This document shows, in pieces, positions 17,998 to 26,869 of a DNA stretch of 64,000 nt. Numbering within the stretch: position 1 is the first letter of the stretch; the number at the start of each line of letters is the position of its first letter. The translations under genes were made by a program, and so were the position numbers. The notes beneath the pieces were generated by a model. That model saw nothing but the letters and a program-made list of their open reading frames with translations, did no database searches and was not told where the DNA came from. This DNA comes from Methylobacteriaceae bacterium. Lineage in GTDB: Bacteria; Pseudomonadota; Alphaproteobacteria; Rhizobiales; Beijerinckiaceae. The stretch spans positions 116,549 to 180,548 of the forward strand of contig CANEZL010000005.1 of NCBI GenBank assembly GCA_947444195.1, given 5' to 3'.

Positions 17998-18570
17998 ATG
18001 AACCGGCGCGCACTTCTCCTGACGCTCGCGACCAGCCTCGCTCTCGGCGGCTGTCTGCGGCCCGAATTCCGTACCGCGCAGCTCGATGCCACGGGCACGG
18101 GCTCCATCGGCGCCCGCTACACGCTGGCGGCGGGCGACAAGCTCCGCGTGATCGTGTTCGGACAGGACAACCTGTCCAACATCTACGCCGTCGACGGGGC
18201 CGGCCGGATCGCCATGCCCCTGATCGGGCCCGTGGCGGTCGGCGGCCAGAGCACGGCCCAGGCCGCCCGCACCATCGAGGCGCGCCTCACCGGCGGCTAC
18301 GTGCGGGAGCCGCACGTGACGGTGGAGGTCGACACCTACCGGCCCTTCTTCATCCTGGGCGAGGTCACCACCTCGGGCCAGTACCCCTACGTCAACGGCA
18401 TGACGGTGGAATCGGCGGTGGCCATCGCCGCGGGCTTCGGCCCGCGCGCCGCCCGCGACTACGTCGTCCTCACCCGCGACGGGCCCGAGGGCCTCGTCTC
18501 CGGCATCGTGCCGATGACCTATCCGGTCCGCCCCGGCGACACGATCGTCGTGAAGGAGCGCTTCTTCTAG
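17998..18570 (+). CDS. Wza/GumB-type polysaccharide export lipoprotein
   Basis: A 190-residue outer-membrane export protein. The lipoprotein signal MNRRALLLTLATSLALGGC ends at a lipidation cysteine, residue 19. The Poly_export domain starts at GARYTLAAGDKLRVIVFGQD, and an SLBB-type segment follows (FILGEVTTSGQYPYVNGMTV). I use ATG 17998 because it places the lipobox correctly; a TTG five codons upstream is possible. It is short relative to E. coli Wza (about 380 aa) and lacks the terminal outer-membrane helix region, as in GumB-like members. It is divergent from its Wzz/Wzc-like partner across 192 bp. Confidence 0.9.
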   Translation: MNRRALLLTLATSLALGGCLRPEFRTAQLDATGTGSIGARYTLAAGDKLRVIVFGQDNLSNIYAVDGAGRIAMPLIGPVAVGGQSTAQAARTIEARLTGGYVREPHVTVEVDTYRPFFILGEVTTSGQYPYVNGMTVESAVAIAAGFGPRAARDYVVLTRDGPEGLVSGIVPMTYPVRPGDTIVVKERFF

Positions 18571-18772
18571 AGCACCGTCCCGAAAGGTGGTTGCCGGCTT
18601 TCGGAAAAAGACGATGCAAAATCAAGAGCCTGGCGCATCGTCCTGGATCTGATTTCCAGCACGATGCGATAGGGTGCTCTGCGCCGGAGTGGACGCCGGT
18701 TCGGCGTAAGAGAACGCGCAGAAACAATAACTTAGAGCCGTTCCCGGTTGCAACGCGATCGGGAACGGCTCC
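18568..18772. repeat. Cluster of palindromic repeats (families A, B and C)
   Basis: The 247-bp gap after the Wza-like gene is filled with repeats. Family A starts at TAGAGCACCGTCCCGAAAGG, using the gene's stop codon. Family B is at about 18676-18735. A palindrome follows at 18735-18772, where GAGCCGTTCCCG pairs perfectly with CGGGAACGGCTC. The last resembles the tract at 23562-23607. No coding sequence is seen before 18818. Confidence 0.75.
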
Positions 18773-18817
18773 AGGAAGCTCGCCACCCGCAGGAGCCGGA
18801 GGCCGTGCGAGATCCTG

Positions 18818-19051
18818 ATGGAGGCCCCCGCCGGCCCGGAGGAGCGGCACGCGCAGGAGCGCCTGCGCGAGATGCACGACCTCTTCGAGCTCTTCGCCGG
18901 CTGGTACGGCGACGTGCGCCGCCTCGACACCGAGCGCCTCGTGCAACTCCTCAGCCTCGGCGCCAAGGTGCAGAGGATCCTGGAGGTGAAGGACCGCCTC
19001 ACCCGCCTGCCCGGCCGCCGCCGGGACGAGGAGACCGGCCCCGAGACGTGA
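18818..19051 (+). CDS. Small acidic/basic helical protein, unknown function
   Basis: A 77-residue ORF beginning MEAPAGPEERHAQERLREMH. AGGAGCCGGAGG lies 10-20 bp upstream of ATG. Codon use is strongly G/C at third positions throughout (for example the LVQLLSLGAKVQRILEVKDRL stretch), as in neighbouring genes. The sequence predicts two amphipathic helices and no membrane segment. It could be a small cytosolic adaptor; no family is recognised. Confidence 0.6.
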   Translation: MEAPAGPEERHAQERLREMHDLFELFAGWYGDVRRLDTERLVQLLSLGAKVQRILEVKDRLTRLPGRRRDEETGPET

Positions 19052-19139
19052 GGCCTCCGCCTCGGAGCCGCTCCTGGTCTGATCGGTTCGGGGCCGCTCT
19101 CACCACCGTGTTTCCGGGACGCCGAAGGCGAGCCTGGAG

Positions 19140-19224
19140 CCGGCGGGGCGCGGGCGGCGTGCGATCCATGAACGTCGGTCTCACCGATCCTGCCGCTTCG
19201 GTGGGCGTGGATCCCGGGTTCCGC
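19140..19224. repeat. Dispersed repeat, family D (copy 2)
   Basis: The segment contains GCGTGCGATCCATGAACGTC and GTGGATCCCGGGTTCCGCTC followed by CGCGGCCCCGGGATGACGC, matching the right half of the element at 12724-12858. It lies between convergent genes at 19.05 and 19.28 kb. Confidence 0.7.
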
Positions 19225-19283
19225 TCCGCGGCCCCGGGATGACGCGCGCGCGCGGGACCCGCATCCACTTGGGCGGAAAGGGT

Positions 19284-22200
19284 CTACCCCGGCGGGGCCG
19301 CGGCCGGCGTCTCCGCCCGGCTCTGGCTGACCTCGCCCGCGCCCTCCGGCCGGCTGCGCTGGGGCACGGCGATGTCGGGATAGCGCTTGCGGTACTCGGC
19401 GAGGAAGGCGGCGAGCGTCTCGGCCTTGGACGCCTTCTGCGCCACCTCGCGGAAGCCCGGCTGGCGGGTGGGGTTGGCGCCCGTGATCAGGGCGAAGGTG
19501 CGCGCGTCGGCGCTCTCGGCCATGGCGCCGGCGAACTTGGCCTTGAGGCGCTCCAGCCCCATGCGCTCCTCGGCGAGGCCGTAGGCGATCCCGGCCCGGA
19601 TCACGTCGGCGCGGGCGGTGTCGTCGAGGGGCGCGCCCGCCCGCCACGCCTCGCCGAGCAGCGCCTCGTGCGCCTCGCCCGCCGCCCGCCAGCGCCGGGC
19701 CGCCCAGAGGATGTCGGCGCGCAGGCGCTGGGCGTCCGGGCTCGTCTCCCCCGCGATCGTCTCCAGGGCGAGGTCCGTGCGGCTGAGGTCCGACAGGGCG
19801 CGGGCGCGGATCAGGGCGCGGGCGCGGCGCAGGTCGGCCGGAAGCTCCGGCAGGTAGGTGGCGTCGATGGTCTCCAGCGCCTTCAGGGGCTTGCCGTCCA
19901 TCAGCCGGATGGTGGCGAGCCGCGTGGCCACGCTGGACCGGGCGATGCCGGTGAGGCGCTTGTCGAGCTGGTACTGCAGCAGGTCGGCGGCGGAATCGAG
20001 GAGGTCGAGGCCCACCAGCCGGTCGGCGAGGCGGCGCACGATCTCGTCGCCCCGGCGGCCGATGGGGGCGAACTCCTTGAAGTCGAAGTAGAGCGCCACC
20101 GCCTGGATCCCGCTGAGGTGGTCGCCGCGCCCGCCGAGATAGATGTCGTCGAACAGGCTCTGGGCCTCGGTGCTGAGGATGCGCGCGGTCTCGGAATTCG
20201 GCGCCGCGGTGGCGGCCCGGCGGGCGGCGGCCAGGGATTCGCGGAAGCGGCCCGCCGCGGCGTAGGTGCGGGCGAGCCCCGCGATGATCGCCTCCTCGGT
20301 GGCGCCCCCGCGCCAGGTCAGGGCGAGGCCCTCGAGGCGGCCGAGCGCCGCCTCCGTCTTCAGGGCGCCGGTGCTCTGGGCGAGCAGGGTGTGGCGCAGC
20401 CGCGCCGCGGTGGCCACCGGCAGGGCGGCGGCGTTGGAGAGCCGGTCGTAGCTGTCGAGGGCCGCCGCGGTCTGCCCGGTGAGTTCCTCGACGCGGGCCT
20501 TCACCAGGGCCAGCCGGTCGCGGATCCCCTGCGGGCGCTCGCGCTTGCCCCCGAGCTCGATCCGGCCCATGGCGGCCTCGATGTCGCCGGTCTCGATGGC
20601 GGACTCGGCCGCCGCCGCCGTCACCAGCCCGTAGAGGTCGTCCGGCAGGCGCTCCACCAGTCCCAGGGTCTTGCGGAAGCCGGTCTCGGCCGCGCGCCAG
20701 GCACCCTCCCCCGCCTCGGCCACCGCGCGCCAGAGCACGGCCTCGGGGTCCCGGTCGAGGGTGTCGCCGGTGAGCACGGCGCGGGCCTCCCCGTAGCGCC
20801 CGGCCCGTGTCAGGGCGAGGCCGCGCAGGATCGCGGTATCGCGCTGGGCCGCGATCAGGGGATCGTCGCCCCCCGCCGCGTCGAGGGCCGCCAGGGCCTC
20901 GAGGTCGAGGCCGTTGGCGAGCAGCGTGCGGGCATAGGCCACGCGCAGGGGGCTGCGCGCCCCGAGGGGCGCCGCCGCCGCTTCCGCGAACTGGGCCCGC
21001 ATCTGGTCGCGCAGGTTGCCCCGCTTGGCCTGGTCCCAGGCCTCCCGCTCGATCGCGGGCGCGCCGGCCTCGCCGAGCTGCGCCTCCTCCCGCCGCGCCA
21101 CCGGGGAGACGAGCAGGCCGCCGTCGCGCCCGATCAGCACCCCGTCGAGGTCGGGCCGCACGGTGAGGTCGTCGGCGCCCGCCAGCACCGCGACGCCGAG
21201 ACGGCTCGGCAGGAGTTCGAAATCGACGAAGCGCTGGCGCTTGGCGATGCCCGCCGGGCGCCGCGCCCGGGACGGCACCACCGCGACGCGCTCGCCGTCG
21301 AGGTCGATCCAGGTGGCCGAGGCGGGCTGGGGCAGGTCGAGGGTGAGCGTGCTGCGGCCGTCCGCCGCGGGATGGCGCGTGGCCACGAGGCCGTCGCTCG
21401 GGCGCAGGCCGTCGCCCGCCGACAATTCCCAGCCCGCGCCCGCGCCCACGGCCACGGGGGTGAGGTCGAGGAGCTTTCCGGGGGGCGGGGCGAAGCGGAG
21501 CAGCACGAGGGGGCCAACGCGCTGCGGCTCGCCCAGGGGGACCGGACCCTCCGCGCCGCCGCTCGGCGGCAGCACGGTCTCGCCGGTCTCGAAGGCCAGG
21601 GTGAGGATGCCCGCCCGCTCGAACAGGGCGGCGGGCGGCAGCGCGCGGAAGCCGAAGACGAAGCCCTTGCCGGGCTGGCGCAGGGGCGGCTCCGCCTCCG
21701 CCGCCGGCTCCGGACGCGGGACCTTGCGCGGCGCGGCCTCGGCGCTGCGGGGCGCGGCCTTGTCCGGGGCCGCCTTGTCGTCGGCGCGCGCGTCGGGTCT
21801 CGCCTCCGCCTTCGGCGGAGGGCCGGTCAGGTCGATGAGGACGGCCTCCTCCTCGCGCTCCACGCGCAGGGCGTAGCCCTCGGCCGGGGTGAGGAGGAGG
21901 CTCGCCCCCTCCGCCTCGGTCTCGGCCGCGATGCCGGCCAGCGCCGGCTGGGTCCGGCCGCGGGTCTCGCCCACATCGATGGTCCAGGGGCCCGGCACGC
22001 GCAGGCGCGTGGCCGCGCCCTCCTGCAGGGTCTCGATCCGGATCTCCGCGGGCAGGCGCAGGGACAGGCGGGTCAGGGTCGGCAGATGGGCGAGTTCGAG
22101 GGTCAGCGGCCGGCGCACGGGGGCGGGGTTGCGCACCTTCAGGGCCGCCTCGGCGGCCACCGTCCGGCGCACCAGGGCGGCCACCACCTCGGGCGGGAGG

Positions 22201-22607
22201 GGCGGCGGCTGGCCCGCCCAGCCCTCGGGCAGCAGGTCCACGAAGACCTGCTCGCCCGCCTCCTGCACGTTGACCCGGTAGGGCCGCTGCAGGGCGATGC
22301 GCAGGCCCGACCCGTCGGGGTCGCGCCGGACCATGGCCACGTAGGCGGGCAGTTCGTCGGCGAGGTGCTCCCCGGCTGCGGCGGTGCGCTCGCCGTAGGT
22401 CAGGACCAGCACGCCCCCCGACACCCGCGCCTTGACCGGGACCGGCTTGTCGAAGGTGAGCAGGATGCGGCCGTAGCCGGCCGCCTCGGCGCCCTTGGCC
22501 GCCACGAGGCGCGCCGCCTCGGCCGGGCCGTCCGCGAGGAGGCCGAAGGCGAGGGCGGCGCCAAGCGCCCAGGCCCCCGCGCGGCCCCTCCCCTGTTCCG
22601 CCCCCAT
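19284..22607 (-). CDS. Very large exported TPR-rich protein, unknown function
   Basis: A protein of about 1107 residues starting with a signal peptide (GAWALGAALAFGLLADGPAEA). Residues up to about 330 are beta-rich and recall AMIN-type repeats (GRILLTFDKPVPVKARVSGG, YRVNVQEAGEQVFVDLLPEG). A Pro/Lys/Ala-rich linker follows, and the C-terminal half is helical with TPR-like units (RTLLANGLDLEALAALDAAG, GLARTYAAAGRFRESLAAAR). This architecture suggests a periplasmic or envelope scaffold. ATG 22607 is used; GTG 22619 is an alternative, and neither has a strong ribosome site. No enzyme motif is visible, and the link to the adjacent polysaccharide genes is only positional. Confidence 0.75.
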   Translation of the reverse strand: MGAEQGRGRAGAWALGAALAFGLLADGPAEAARLVAAKGAEAAGYGRILLTFDKPVPVKARVSGGVLVLTYGERTAAAGEHLADELPAYVAMVRRDPDGSGLRIALQRPYRVNVQEAGEQVFVDLLPEGWAGQPPPLPPEVVAALVRRTVAAEAALKVRNPAPVRRPLTLELAHLPTLTRLSLRLPAEIRIETLQEGAATRLRVPGPWTIDVGETRGRTQPALAGIAAETEAEGASLLLTPAEGYALRVEREEEAVLIDLTGPPPKAEARPDARADDKAAPDKAAPRSAEAAPRKVPRPEPAAEAEPPLRQPGKGFVFGFRALPPAALFERAGILTLAFETGETVLPPSGGAEGPVPLGEPQRVGPLVLLRFAPPPGKLLDLTPVAVGAGAGWELSAGDGLRPSDGLVATRHPAADGRSTLTLDLPQPASATWIDLDGERVAVVPSRARRPAGIAKRQRFVDFELLPSRLGVAVLAGADDLTVRPDLDGVLIGRDGGLLVSPVARREEAQLGEAGAPAIEREAWDQAKRGNLRDQMRAQFAEAAAAPLGARSPLRVAYARTLLANGLDLEALAALDAAGGDDPLIAAQRDTAILRGLALTRAGRYGEARAVLTGDTLDRDPEAVLWRAVAEAGEGAWRAAETGFRKTLGLVERLPDDLYGLVTAAAAESAIETGDIEAAMGRIELGGKRERPQGIRDRLALVKARVEELTGQTAAALDSYDRLSNAAALPVATAARLRHTLLAQSTGALKTEAALGRLEGLALTWRGGATEEAIIAGLARTYAAAGRFRESLAAARRAATAAPNSETARILSTEAQSLFDDIYLGGRGDHLSGIQAVALYFDFKEFAPIGRRGDEIVRRLADRLVGLDLLDSAADLLQYQLDKRLTGIARSSVATRLATIRLMDGKPLKALETIDATYLPELPADLRRARALIRARALSDLSRTDLALETIAGETSPDAQRLRADILWAARRWRAAGEAHEALLGEAWRAGAPLDDTARADVIRAGIAYGLAEERMGLERLKAKFAGAMAESADARTFALITGANPTRQPGFREVAQKASKAETLAAFLAEYRKRYPDIAVPQRSRPEGAGEVSQSRAETPAAAPPG

Positions 22608-22722
22608 CCGACACGCCACCCGAGAGCGGCGGGCGCCCCGCGACCAGGGCGCGACGCCTGGAACGCCACTGCGCGGGATTTTCGCGCAGGCGCGGCTAAC
22701 GGCGGCTTAATGGCGCCGGAGC

Positions 22723-23469
22723 TCAGCCGCCGAGGGCGATCGCCCGCGCGAAGGCCGGGGCGAAGCCGGCGAGGGGCAGGTTGATCGTCACCGCCTCGTC
22801 GTTGGCCGACTTCTTGGCCGTCACCACCAGGGCCTTGGCGGTCTTCATCGCGTCGGTGGCGAGCGCGGGGAAGCTGATCGGCACGAGGCAGCCCTCGTTG
22901 TTGCACGAGACGTAGAAGGCGCCCTTGCCGAGGGTCGCCTCGTCGAGCTTGAACCCGATGCCGGGCTCGATCGCGAGGCCGAAGGGCATCAGGACCACGC
23001 CCTCGGCGCGGCCGTCCTTCGGGGTGCGCAGCTCGAAGGCGAACTGGCGCCGGCCGGTATTCTTGTCGCCCTGCGCCTGCATCACCATGCAGGCCACCTG
23101 CGCCTCGCCCCGCGCGCAGCTCGTGGTCCACTCGCCGTAGGTCTCGGTCACCGTGTCGGCGCCGGCCGGCCAGGCGACGGTCTTCCCGTCCGCCTGCGCC
23201 GCCTCGGCCGCCTTCTCGGCGGGCTTGGGCTCAGCGGCTTTGGCCGGGGCCGGCTTCGGACGGGGGGCGGGCTTCGGCTTCGCCTTGGGCTTGGCCGGCT
23301 CCTCGGCCGCGGGGGCGGCCTCCTCCGCCTCCTGCGCGCTGGCCCGCGGCGCCTGGGCGAGGAAGACGAGGCCGGCGACGGCGAGGAGGGCCATGAGGGA
23401 GGCCGGCCCCGGCCGGGACCGCCCGCCGGAGGCCCGCCTCGGATCGGCGCGGAGCGAAGGTGTCGGCAT
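22723..23469 (-). CDS. Invasion-associated locus B (IalB) family exported protein
   Basis: A 248-residue protein. A signal segment (SLMALLAVAGLVFLAQAPRASA) precedes a Lys/Pro/Ala repeat linker (about residues 50-92). The IalB domain follows, with GEWTTSCARGEAQVACMVMQ, LMPFGLAIEPGIGFKLDE and YVSCNNEGCLVPISF. The four cysteines of the domain are in the usual two pairs. IalB proteins are common in non-pathogenic Rhizobiales, so the name does not imply invasion. The Lys/Pro-rich linker would let the domain reach across the cell wall. It is the gene directly upstream of the large TPR gene. Confidence 0.88.
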   Translation of the reverse strand: MPTPSLRADPRRASGGRSRPGPASLMALLAVAGLVFLAQAPRASAQEAEEAAPAAEEPAKPKAKPKPAPRPKPAPAKAAEPKPAEKAAEAAQADGKTVAWPAGADTVTETYGEWTTSCARGEAQVACMVMQAQGDKNTGRRQFAFELRTPKDGRAEGVVLMPFGLAIEPGIGFKLDEATLGKGAFYVSCNNEGCLVPISFPALATDAMKTAKALVVTAKKSANDEAVTINLPLAGFAPAFARAIALGG

Positions 23470-23559
23470 GCGCGGTCTCGTTCCCCCTCGGCCGGCATGG
23501 CGGCCGGCGCGGTCTTCCAGGGCGTTCTCGGACGCCGGAGAAGACGCGCGCGATCAACA

Positions 23560-23608
23560 GCTTAGAGTCGTTCCGGAATGCGTGGGCATCCCGCGGGACG
23601 GCTCTAGC
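23560..23608. repeat. Imperfect palindrome, family C
   Basis: TTAGAGTCGTTCCGGAATGC pairs imperfectly with GCGGGACGGCTCTAG across a short loop. It resembles the perfect palindrome at 18735-18772. It lies upstream of the IalB gene; bases 23609-23689 hold nothing I can support. Confidence 0.6.
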
Positions 23609-23689
23609 CCTCATGGGGGGAGGACGCAATCCGGCCGCCGGAGCGGCCGGACGCTTCTGGTGGACGCGCCGCGAGACGGAGCGCGAGGT

Positions 23690-23815
23690 CTAAGCCGGGC
23701 GGCGCGCGGCGCGCAGGCGGCGGGCGAGGGTGAAGGCCAGGGTGATCAGGCCGGGATCGCGGTCGAGGGGCTCCTCCAGGGGAGCCGGGCAGCGGGTGAC
23801 GAGAACGGACAGCAT
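23690..23815 (-). CDS. Possible 41-residue protein
   Basis: The ORF MLSVLVTRCPAPLEEPLDRD is preceded by ATGGAG six bases before ATG, a good ribosome site. It ends in a basic tail (LARRLRAARRPA). Codon use is GC3-rich. It is too short for a confident call, and could be chance in DNA of this composition. Confidence 0.4.
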   Translation of the reverse strand: MLSVLVTRCPAPLEEPLDRDPGLITLAFTLARRLRAARRPA

Positions 23816-23827
23816 CGCGCACTCCAT

Positions 23828-24331
23828 GAGCGGCAGGCGCTTCCCTCGGAACGTCGCGGAGCCTTGCCGGCCTTCTGACGGGAATGTGAGCGGGCGGGGG
23901 GCGGGTCGCAACGGTGCCGGGCGCACGGTGTGCATGCAGTCACCTCATATGTAGCAAAGTTCCGGGCCGGGATCTGCGATACGGCATCCTGTCTCCATTC
24001 CCGGGCGGCCGGCCCGAGCGCCGGGATGTCGGGCAAGAGTCGGGCAAGAACAGATCTTCTCTTGCGTCCCCGACGGGAAGAACTTGCCCGGGCGGCGCCT
24101 CCCCAGCCCCGGGATGGCGCCCATGCGCCGTCCGCGCGGCGGTTGACCGCGGGGATGCGCGAAGCCAGTAAGGCGCCCTGCCCGCGAGCCTGCGCCGAAT
24201 CCGATGCCGGCATCCGATCCCGGCGCGCGCGAGGCCGTCCGGCCACGCTGTCGCCGCTTCGTCACACAGGCCGCTTAACCCACGGGGCGCCCCTTTGCCG
24301 GGGCGCCGGAGATACGAGGACGATCCGCCCC
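23828..24331. other. Gene-free stretch upstream of homospermidine synthase
   Basis: About 500 bp without a supported gene. A somewhat less GC-rich patch around 23935-23990 (CACCTCATATGTAGCAAAGT) could hold a promoter. At 24029-24105 GGGCAAGAGT, GGGCAAGAAC and CTTGCCCGGG form short direct and inverted copies. No clear sigma-70 pair was found. Confidence 0.4.
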
Positions 24332-25780
24332 ATGACCGATCAGCCGACGCAGCACCCGATCCACGGCCGCATCAGCGGTCCCATCGTGATGATCGGGTTC
24401 GGCTCGATCGGCCGGGGCACCCTGCCCCTCATCGAGCGCCACTTCGAGTACGACCGTGCCCGCTTCACGGTGATCGACCCCGTCGACACCCACAAGGCGC
24501 TCGCCGAGAAGCACGGCCTGCGCTTCGAGACGGTGGCGCTGACCCCCGAGAACTACCGCGACGTGCTCACCCCGCTCCTCACAGAGGGCGGCGGCCAGGG
24601 CTTCTGCGTCAACCTCTCGGTCGACACCTCGTCGCGCGCCATCCTGGAGCTGTGCCGCGAACTCGGCGCCCTCTACATCGACACCGTGGCCGAGCCCTGG
24701 CCGGGCTTCTACTTCGACAAGACCAAGAGCCAGGGCGACCGCACCAACTACGCGCTCCGCGAGGACATCCTCGCCGCCCGTGCCGCGAGCCCCGGCGGCC
24801 CCACCGCGGTCTCCTGCTGCGGCGCCAATCCCGGCATGGTCTCGTGGTTCGTGAAGCAGGCGCTCCTGAACATCGCCCAGGATACCGGCCTGGAGCGGGC
24901 CGAGCCCAGGACCAAGGCCGAGTGGGCGAGCCTGATGAAGGATCTCGGCGTCAAGGGCGTGCACATCGCCGAGCGCGACACCCAGCGCGCCAGGAACCCG
25001 AAGCCCCGCGGCGTCTTCGTCAACACCTGGTCGGTGGAGGGCTTCGTCTCCGAGGGCAACCAGCCGGCCGAGCTCGGCTGGGGCACCAACGAGACCTGGA
25101 AGCCCGACAACGCCCGCGAGCAGGAGAAGGGCTCGCGCTGCGCGATCTACCTGCTCCAGCCGGGCGCCGACACCCGCGTGCGCACCTGGGTGCCCACCGC
25201 CGGCGCGCAGTTCGGCTTCCTCGTGACCCACAACGAGGCGATCTCGATCGCCGACTACTACACGGTGCGCGAGGGCGATGAGGCGGTCTTCCGCCCCACC
25301 TGCCACTACGCCTACCACCCGGCCGACGACGCCGTGCTCTCGCTGCACGAGATGTGGGGCAATGCCGGCAAGGTGCAGGAGCGCCAGCACATCCTCGACG
25401 AGAACGAGATCGTCGACGGCATCGACGAACTCGGCGTGCTCGTCTACGGCCACGCGAAGAACGCCTACTGGTACGGCTCGCAGCTCTCCGTCGAGGAGAC
25501 GCGGCGGATCGCCCCCTACCAGAACGCCACCGGCCTTCAGGTGACCTCGGCCGTGCTCGCCGGCATGGTCTGGGCGCTGGAGAACCCGCAGGCCGGCATC
25601 GTCGAGGCCGACGAGATCGACTTCCGCCGCTGCCTGGAGGTCCAGACCCCGTATCTCGGCCCGGTCGTGGGCGTCTACACCGACTGGACCCCCCTCGCCG
25701 ATCGTCCGGGCCTGTTCCCGGAGGACATCGACACGTCGGATCCCTGGCAGTTCCGCAACGTGCTCGTCCACGGCGTCTGA
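24332..25780 (+). CDS. hss: Homospermidine synthase
   Basis: A 482-residue NAD-dependent enzyme that makes homospermidine from putrescine, the main polyamine of many alphaproteobacteria. The Rossmann motif GFGSIGRGTLPLIERH lies near residues 22-37. Saccharopine-dehydrogenase-like signatures continue with LCRELGALYIDTVAEPWPGF and SCCGANPGMVSWFVKQALLN. The length fits bacterial Hss (about 475-485). ATG 24332 follows GATACGAGGACG. The gene is monocistronic by context, with a strong hairpin 33 bp after its stop. Confidence 0.95.
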   Translation: MTDQPTQHPIHGRISGPIVMIGFGSIGRGTLPLIERHFEYDRARFTVIDPVDTHKALAEKHGLRFETVALTPENYRDVLTPLLTEGGGQGFCVNLSVDTSSRAILELCRELGALYIDTVAEPWPGFYFDKTKSQGDRTNYALREDILAARAASPGGPTAVSCCGANPGMVSWFVKQALLNIAQDTGLERAEPRTKAEWASLMKDLGVKGVHIAERDTQRARNPKPRGVFVNTWSVEGFVSEGNQPAELGWGTNETWKPDNAREQEKGSRCAIYLLQPGADTRVRTWVPTAGAQFGFLVTHNEAISIADYYTVREGDEAVFRPTCHYAYHPADDAVLSLHEMWGNAGKVQERQHILDENEIVDGIDELGVLVYGHAKNAYWYGSQLSVEETRRIAPYQNATGLQVTSAVLAGMVWALENPQAGIVEADEIDFRRCLEVQTPYLGPVVGVYTDWTPLADRPGLFPEDIDTSDPWQFRNVLVHGV

Positions 25781-25812
25781 GCGGCGCCGCACCGGGATCT
25801 CACGGGGGAACC

Positions 25813-25844
25813 GGCCCGCGCCCGCGCTGTTGCGGGTGCGGGCC
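25813..25844 (+). terminator. Hairpin after homospermidine synthase
   Basis: GGCCCGCGCCCGC and GCGGGTGCGGGCC pair over 13 positions (one G-T wobble) around a six-base loop, 33 bp past the hss stop codon. No clear T-run follows, as is usual in such GC-rich genomes. Confidence 0.65.
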
Positions 25845-25885
25845 GTGATGCTACCATCGCGGCCGTCCCTCACCGCGAGGCCCCG

Positions 25886-26446
25886 ATGGCACTGGCTGCG
25901 AGACGCGACGCGCGCATGGGCGTCGCCGAGTACCGGGTCTGGGTCGAGGCGCGGCCCGACGCGGAGCGCTGGGAACTGCTCGACGGCCAGCCGGTGCTGA
26001 TGGCACCCGCGAGCGAGCGCCATCAGACCATCGTCTACAACCTCCTGCGCCGCATCGGCGACCTCGCCGACGCCCGCGGATGCCGTGCGCTGCCGGGGCT
26101 CGCGATCCTGAGCACAGCCATGGACGATTTCGCGCCCATTCCCGATCTCGTGGTGCGCTGCGGTCCGCCGCTCGCGGACGGCTATGCAAGCGATCCCCTG
26201 CTGATCGCCGAGGTGCTCTCGCCCGCCACGCTGGTGAAAGACCGCGGCCTGAAGGTGGATTTCTACCTCTCCGTTCCGAGCCTCCAGAGCTTTCTGATCG
26301 TCTATCAGAGGGAACCGCGGATCGAGCTCTGGCGGCGGGTCGAGGGTTGGGAGATGCAGGCGCTCGGCCCGGGCGACGTCATCGATCTACCCGAACTCGG
26401 TGGGCAGGTGCCCGTCTCCGCCATCTACGACCGTGTCGCCTTCTAG
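25886..26446 (+). CDS. Uma2-family putative restriction-endonuclease-fold protein
   Basis: A 186-residue protein of the Uma2 (DUF820) family with a PD-(D/E)XK-like fold. The expected series is visible: LDGQPVLMAPASERHQTIVY, then FAPIPDLVVRC (aspartate), LLIAEVLSPATLVKDRGLKV (glutamate and lysine) and SFLIVYQREPRIELWRR. Despite the nuclease-like fold, the role of the family is unknown. The start ATG 25886 follows CGAGGCCCCG. It stands alone, and its TAG stop is the first triplet of a family A repeat. Confidence 0.85.
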   Translation: MALAARRDARMGVAEYRVWVEARPDAERWELLDGQPVLMAPASERHQTIVYNLLRRIGDLADARGCRALPGLAILSTAMDDFAPIPDLVVRCGPPLADGYASDPLLIAEVLSPATLVKDRGLKVDFYLSVPSLQSFLIVYQREPRIELWRRVEGWEMQALGPGDVIDLPELGGQVPVSAIYDRVAF

Positions 26447-26520
26447 AGCATCGTCCCGAAAGGTGGTCGCCGGCTTTCGGGGAAAGGCGATGCAAGAACC
26501 AACTATCTAAAGCATCCTCC
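26444..26520. repeat. Short palindromic repeat, family A
   Basis: The element reads TAGAGCATCGTCCCGAAAGG, then GTCGCCGGCTTTCGGGGAAA, and ends near an AAAGCATCCTCC tract. It is the best-matched partner of the copy at 18568. The opening TAG terminates the Uma2 gene. Confidence 0.78.
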
Positions 26521-26530
26521 AGGTCCGCCC

Positions 26531-26869
26531 TTGCCCCACTTCGAAGATTTCTACGCCGACAAGCTGCGCGGCTCCCTCGGCGTCACCGATGCGGAGGCGG
26601 TGCTCGATCTCCGCGGCGCCAACCGCGCCACGGCGGAGGCCTCGCTGAAGGACATGCTGGAGCGCAGCCGCTTCGGGAAGGGCAAGACCGTGGCGATCCG
26701 CCTCGCGCCCCCGCCCGAGGGCGGCGGCGAGACCCTGTTCCAGCCCGCCGGCCGCCTCCTCCTCGACGCACGGCGGCGCGGGCTGATCGAGCGCCTGCAG
26801 ACCCTGCCCGCGCAGGACGGGCTCGGCTTCTACGTCGCGCTCTCCGGCAACACGCGTCCCGCCCCATGA
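26531..26869 (+). CDS. Small Smr-like protein
   Basis: A 112-residue protein starting from TTG 26531; the next in-frame ATG is far inside. The segment VLDLRGANRATAEASLKDML resembles the LDLHG start of Smr domains, though histidine is replaced by arginine, and RLLLDARRRGLIERLQTLPA fits the helix that follows. The GHG loop of active Smr nucleases is not seen. I therefore treat it as a divergent Smr-type protein with low certainty. Its stop overlaps the ATG of the next gene (ATGA), so the two are coupled. Confidence 0.65.
   Translation: MPHFEDFYADKLRGSLGVTDAEAVLDLRGANRATAEASLKDMLERSRFGKGKTVAIRLAPPPEGGGETLFQPAGRLLLDARRRGLIERLQTLPAQDGLGFYVALSGNTRPAP

Noticed and set aside
19239..22784. An 1181-codon plus-strand open frame opposite the TPR protein
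   Set aside because: No motif, Gly/Arg-rich, entirely antiparallel to a gene with signal peptide and TPR-like repeats.
24029..24105. GGGCAAGA direct and inverted copies as a riboswitch before hss
   Set aside because: The copies do not form a consistent stem set and no known aptamer pattern is recognisable.
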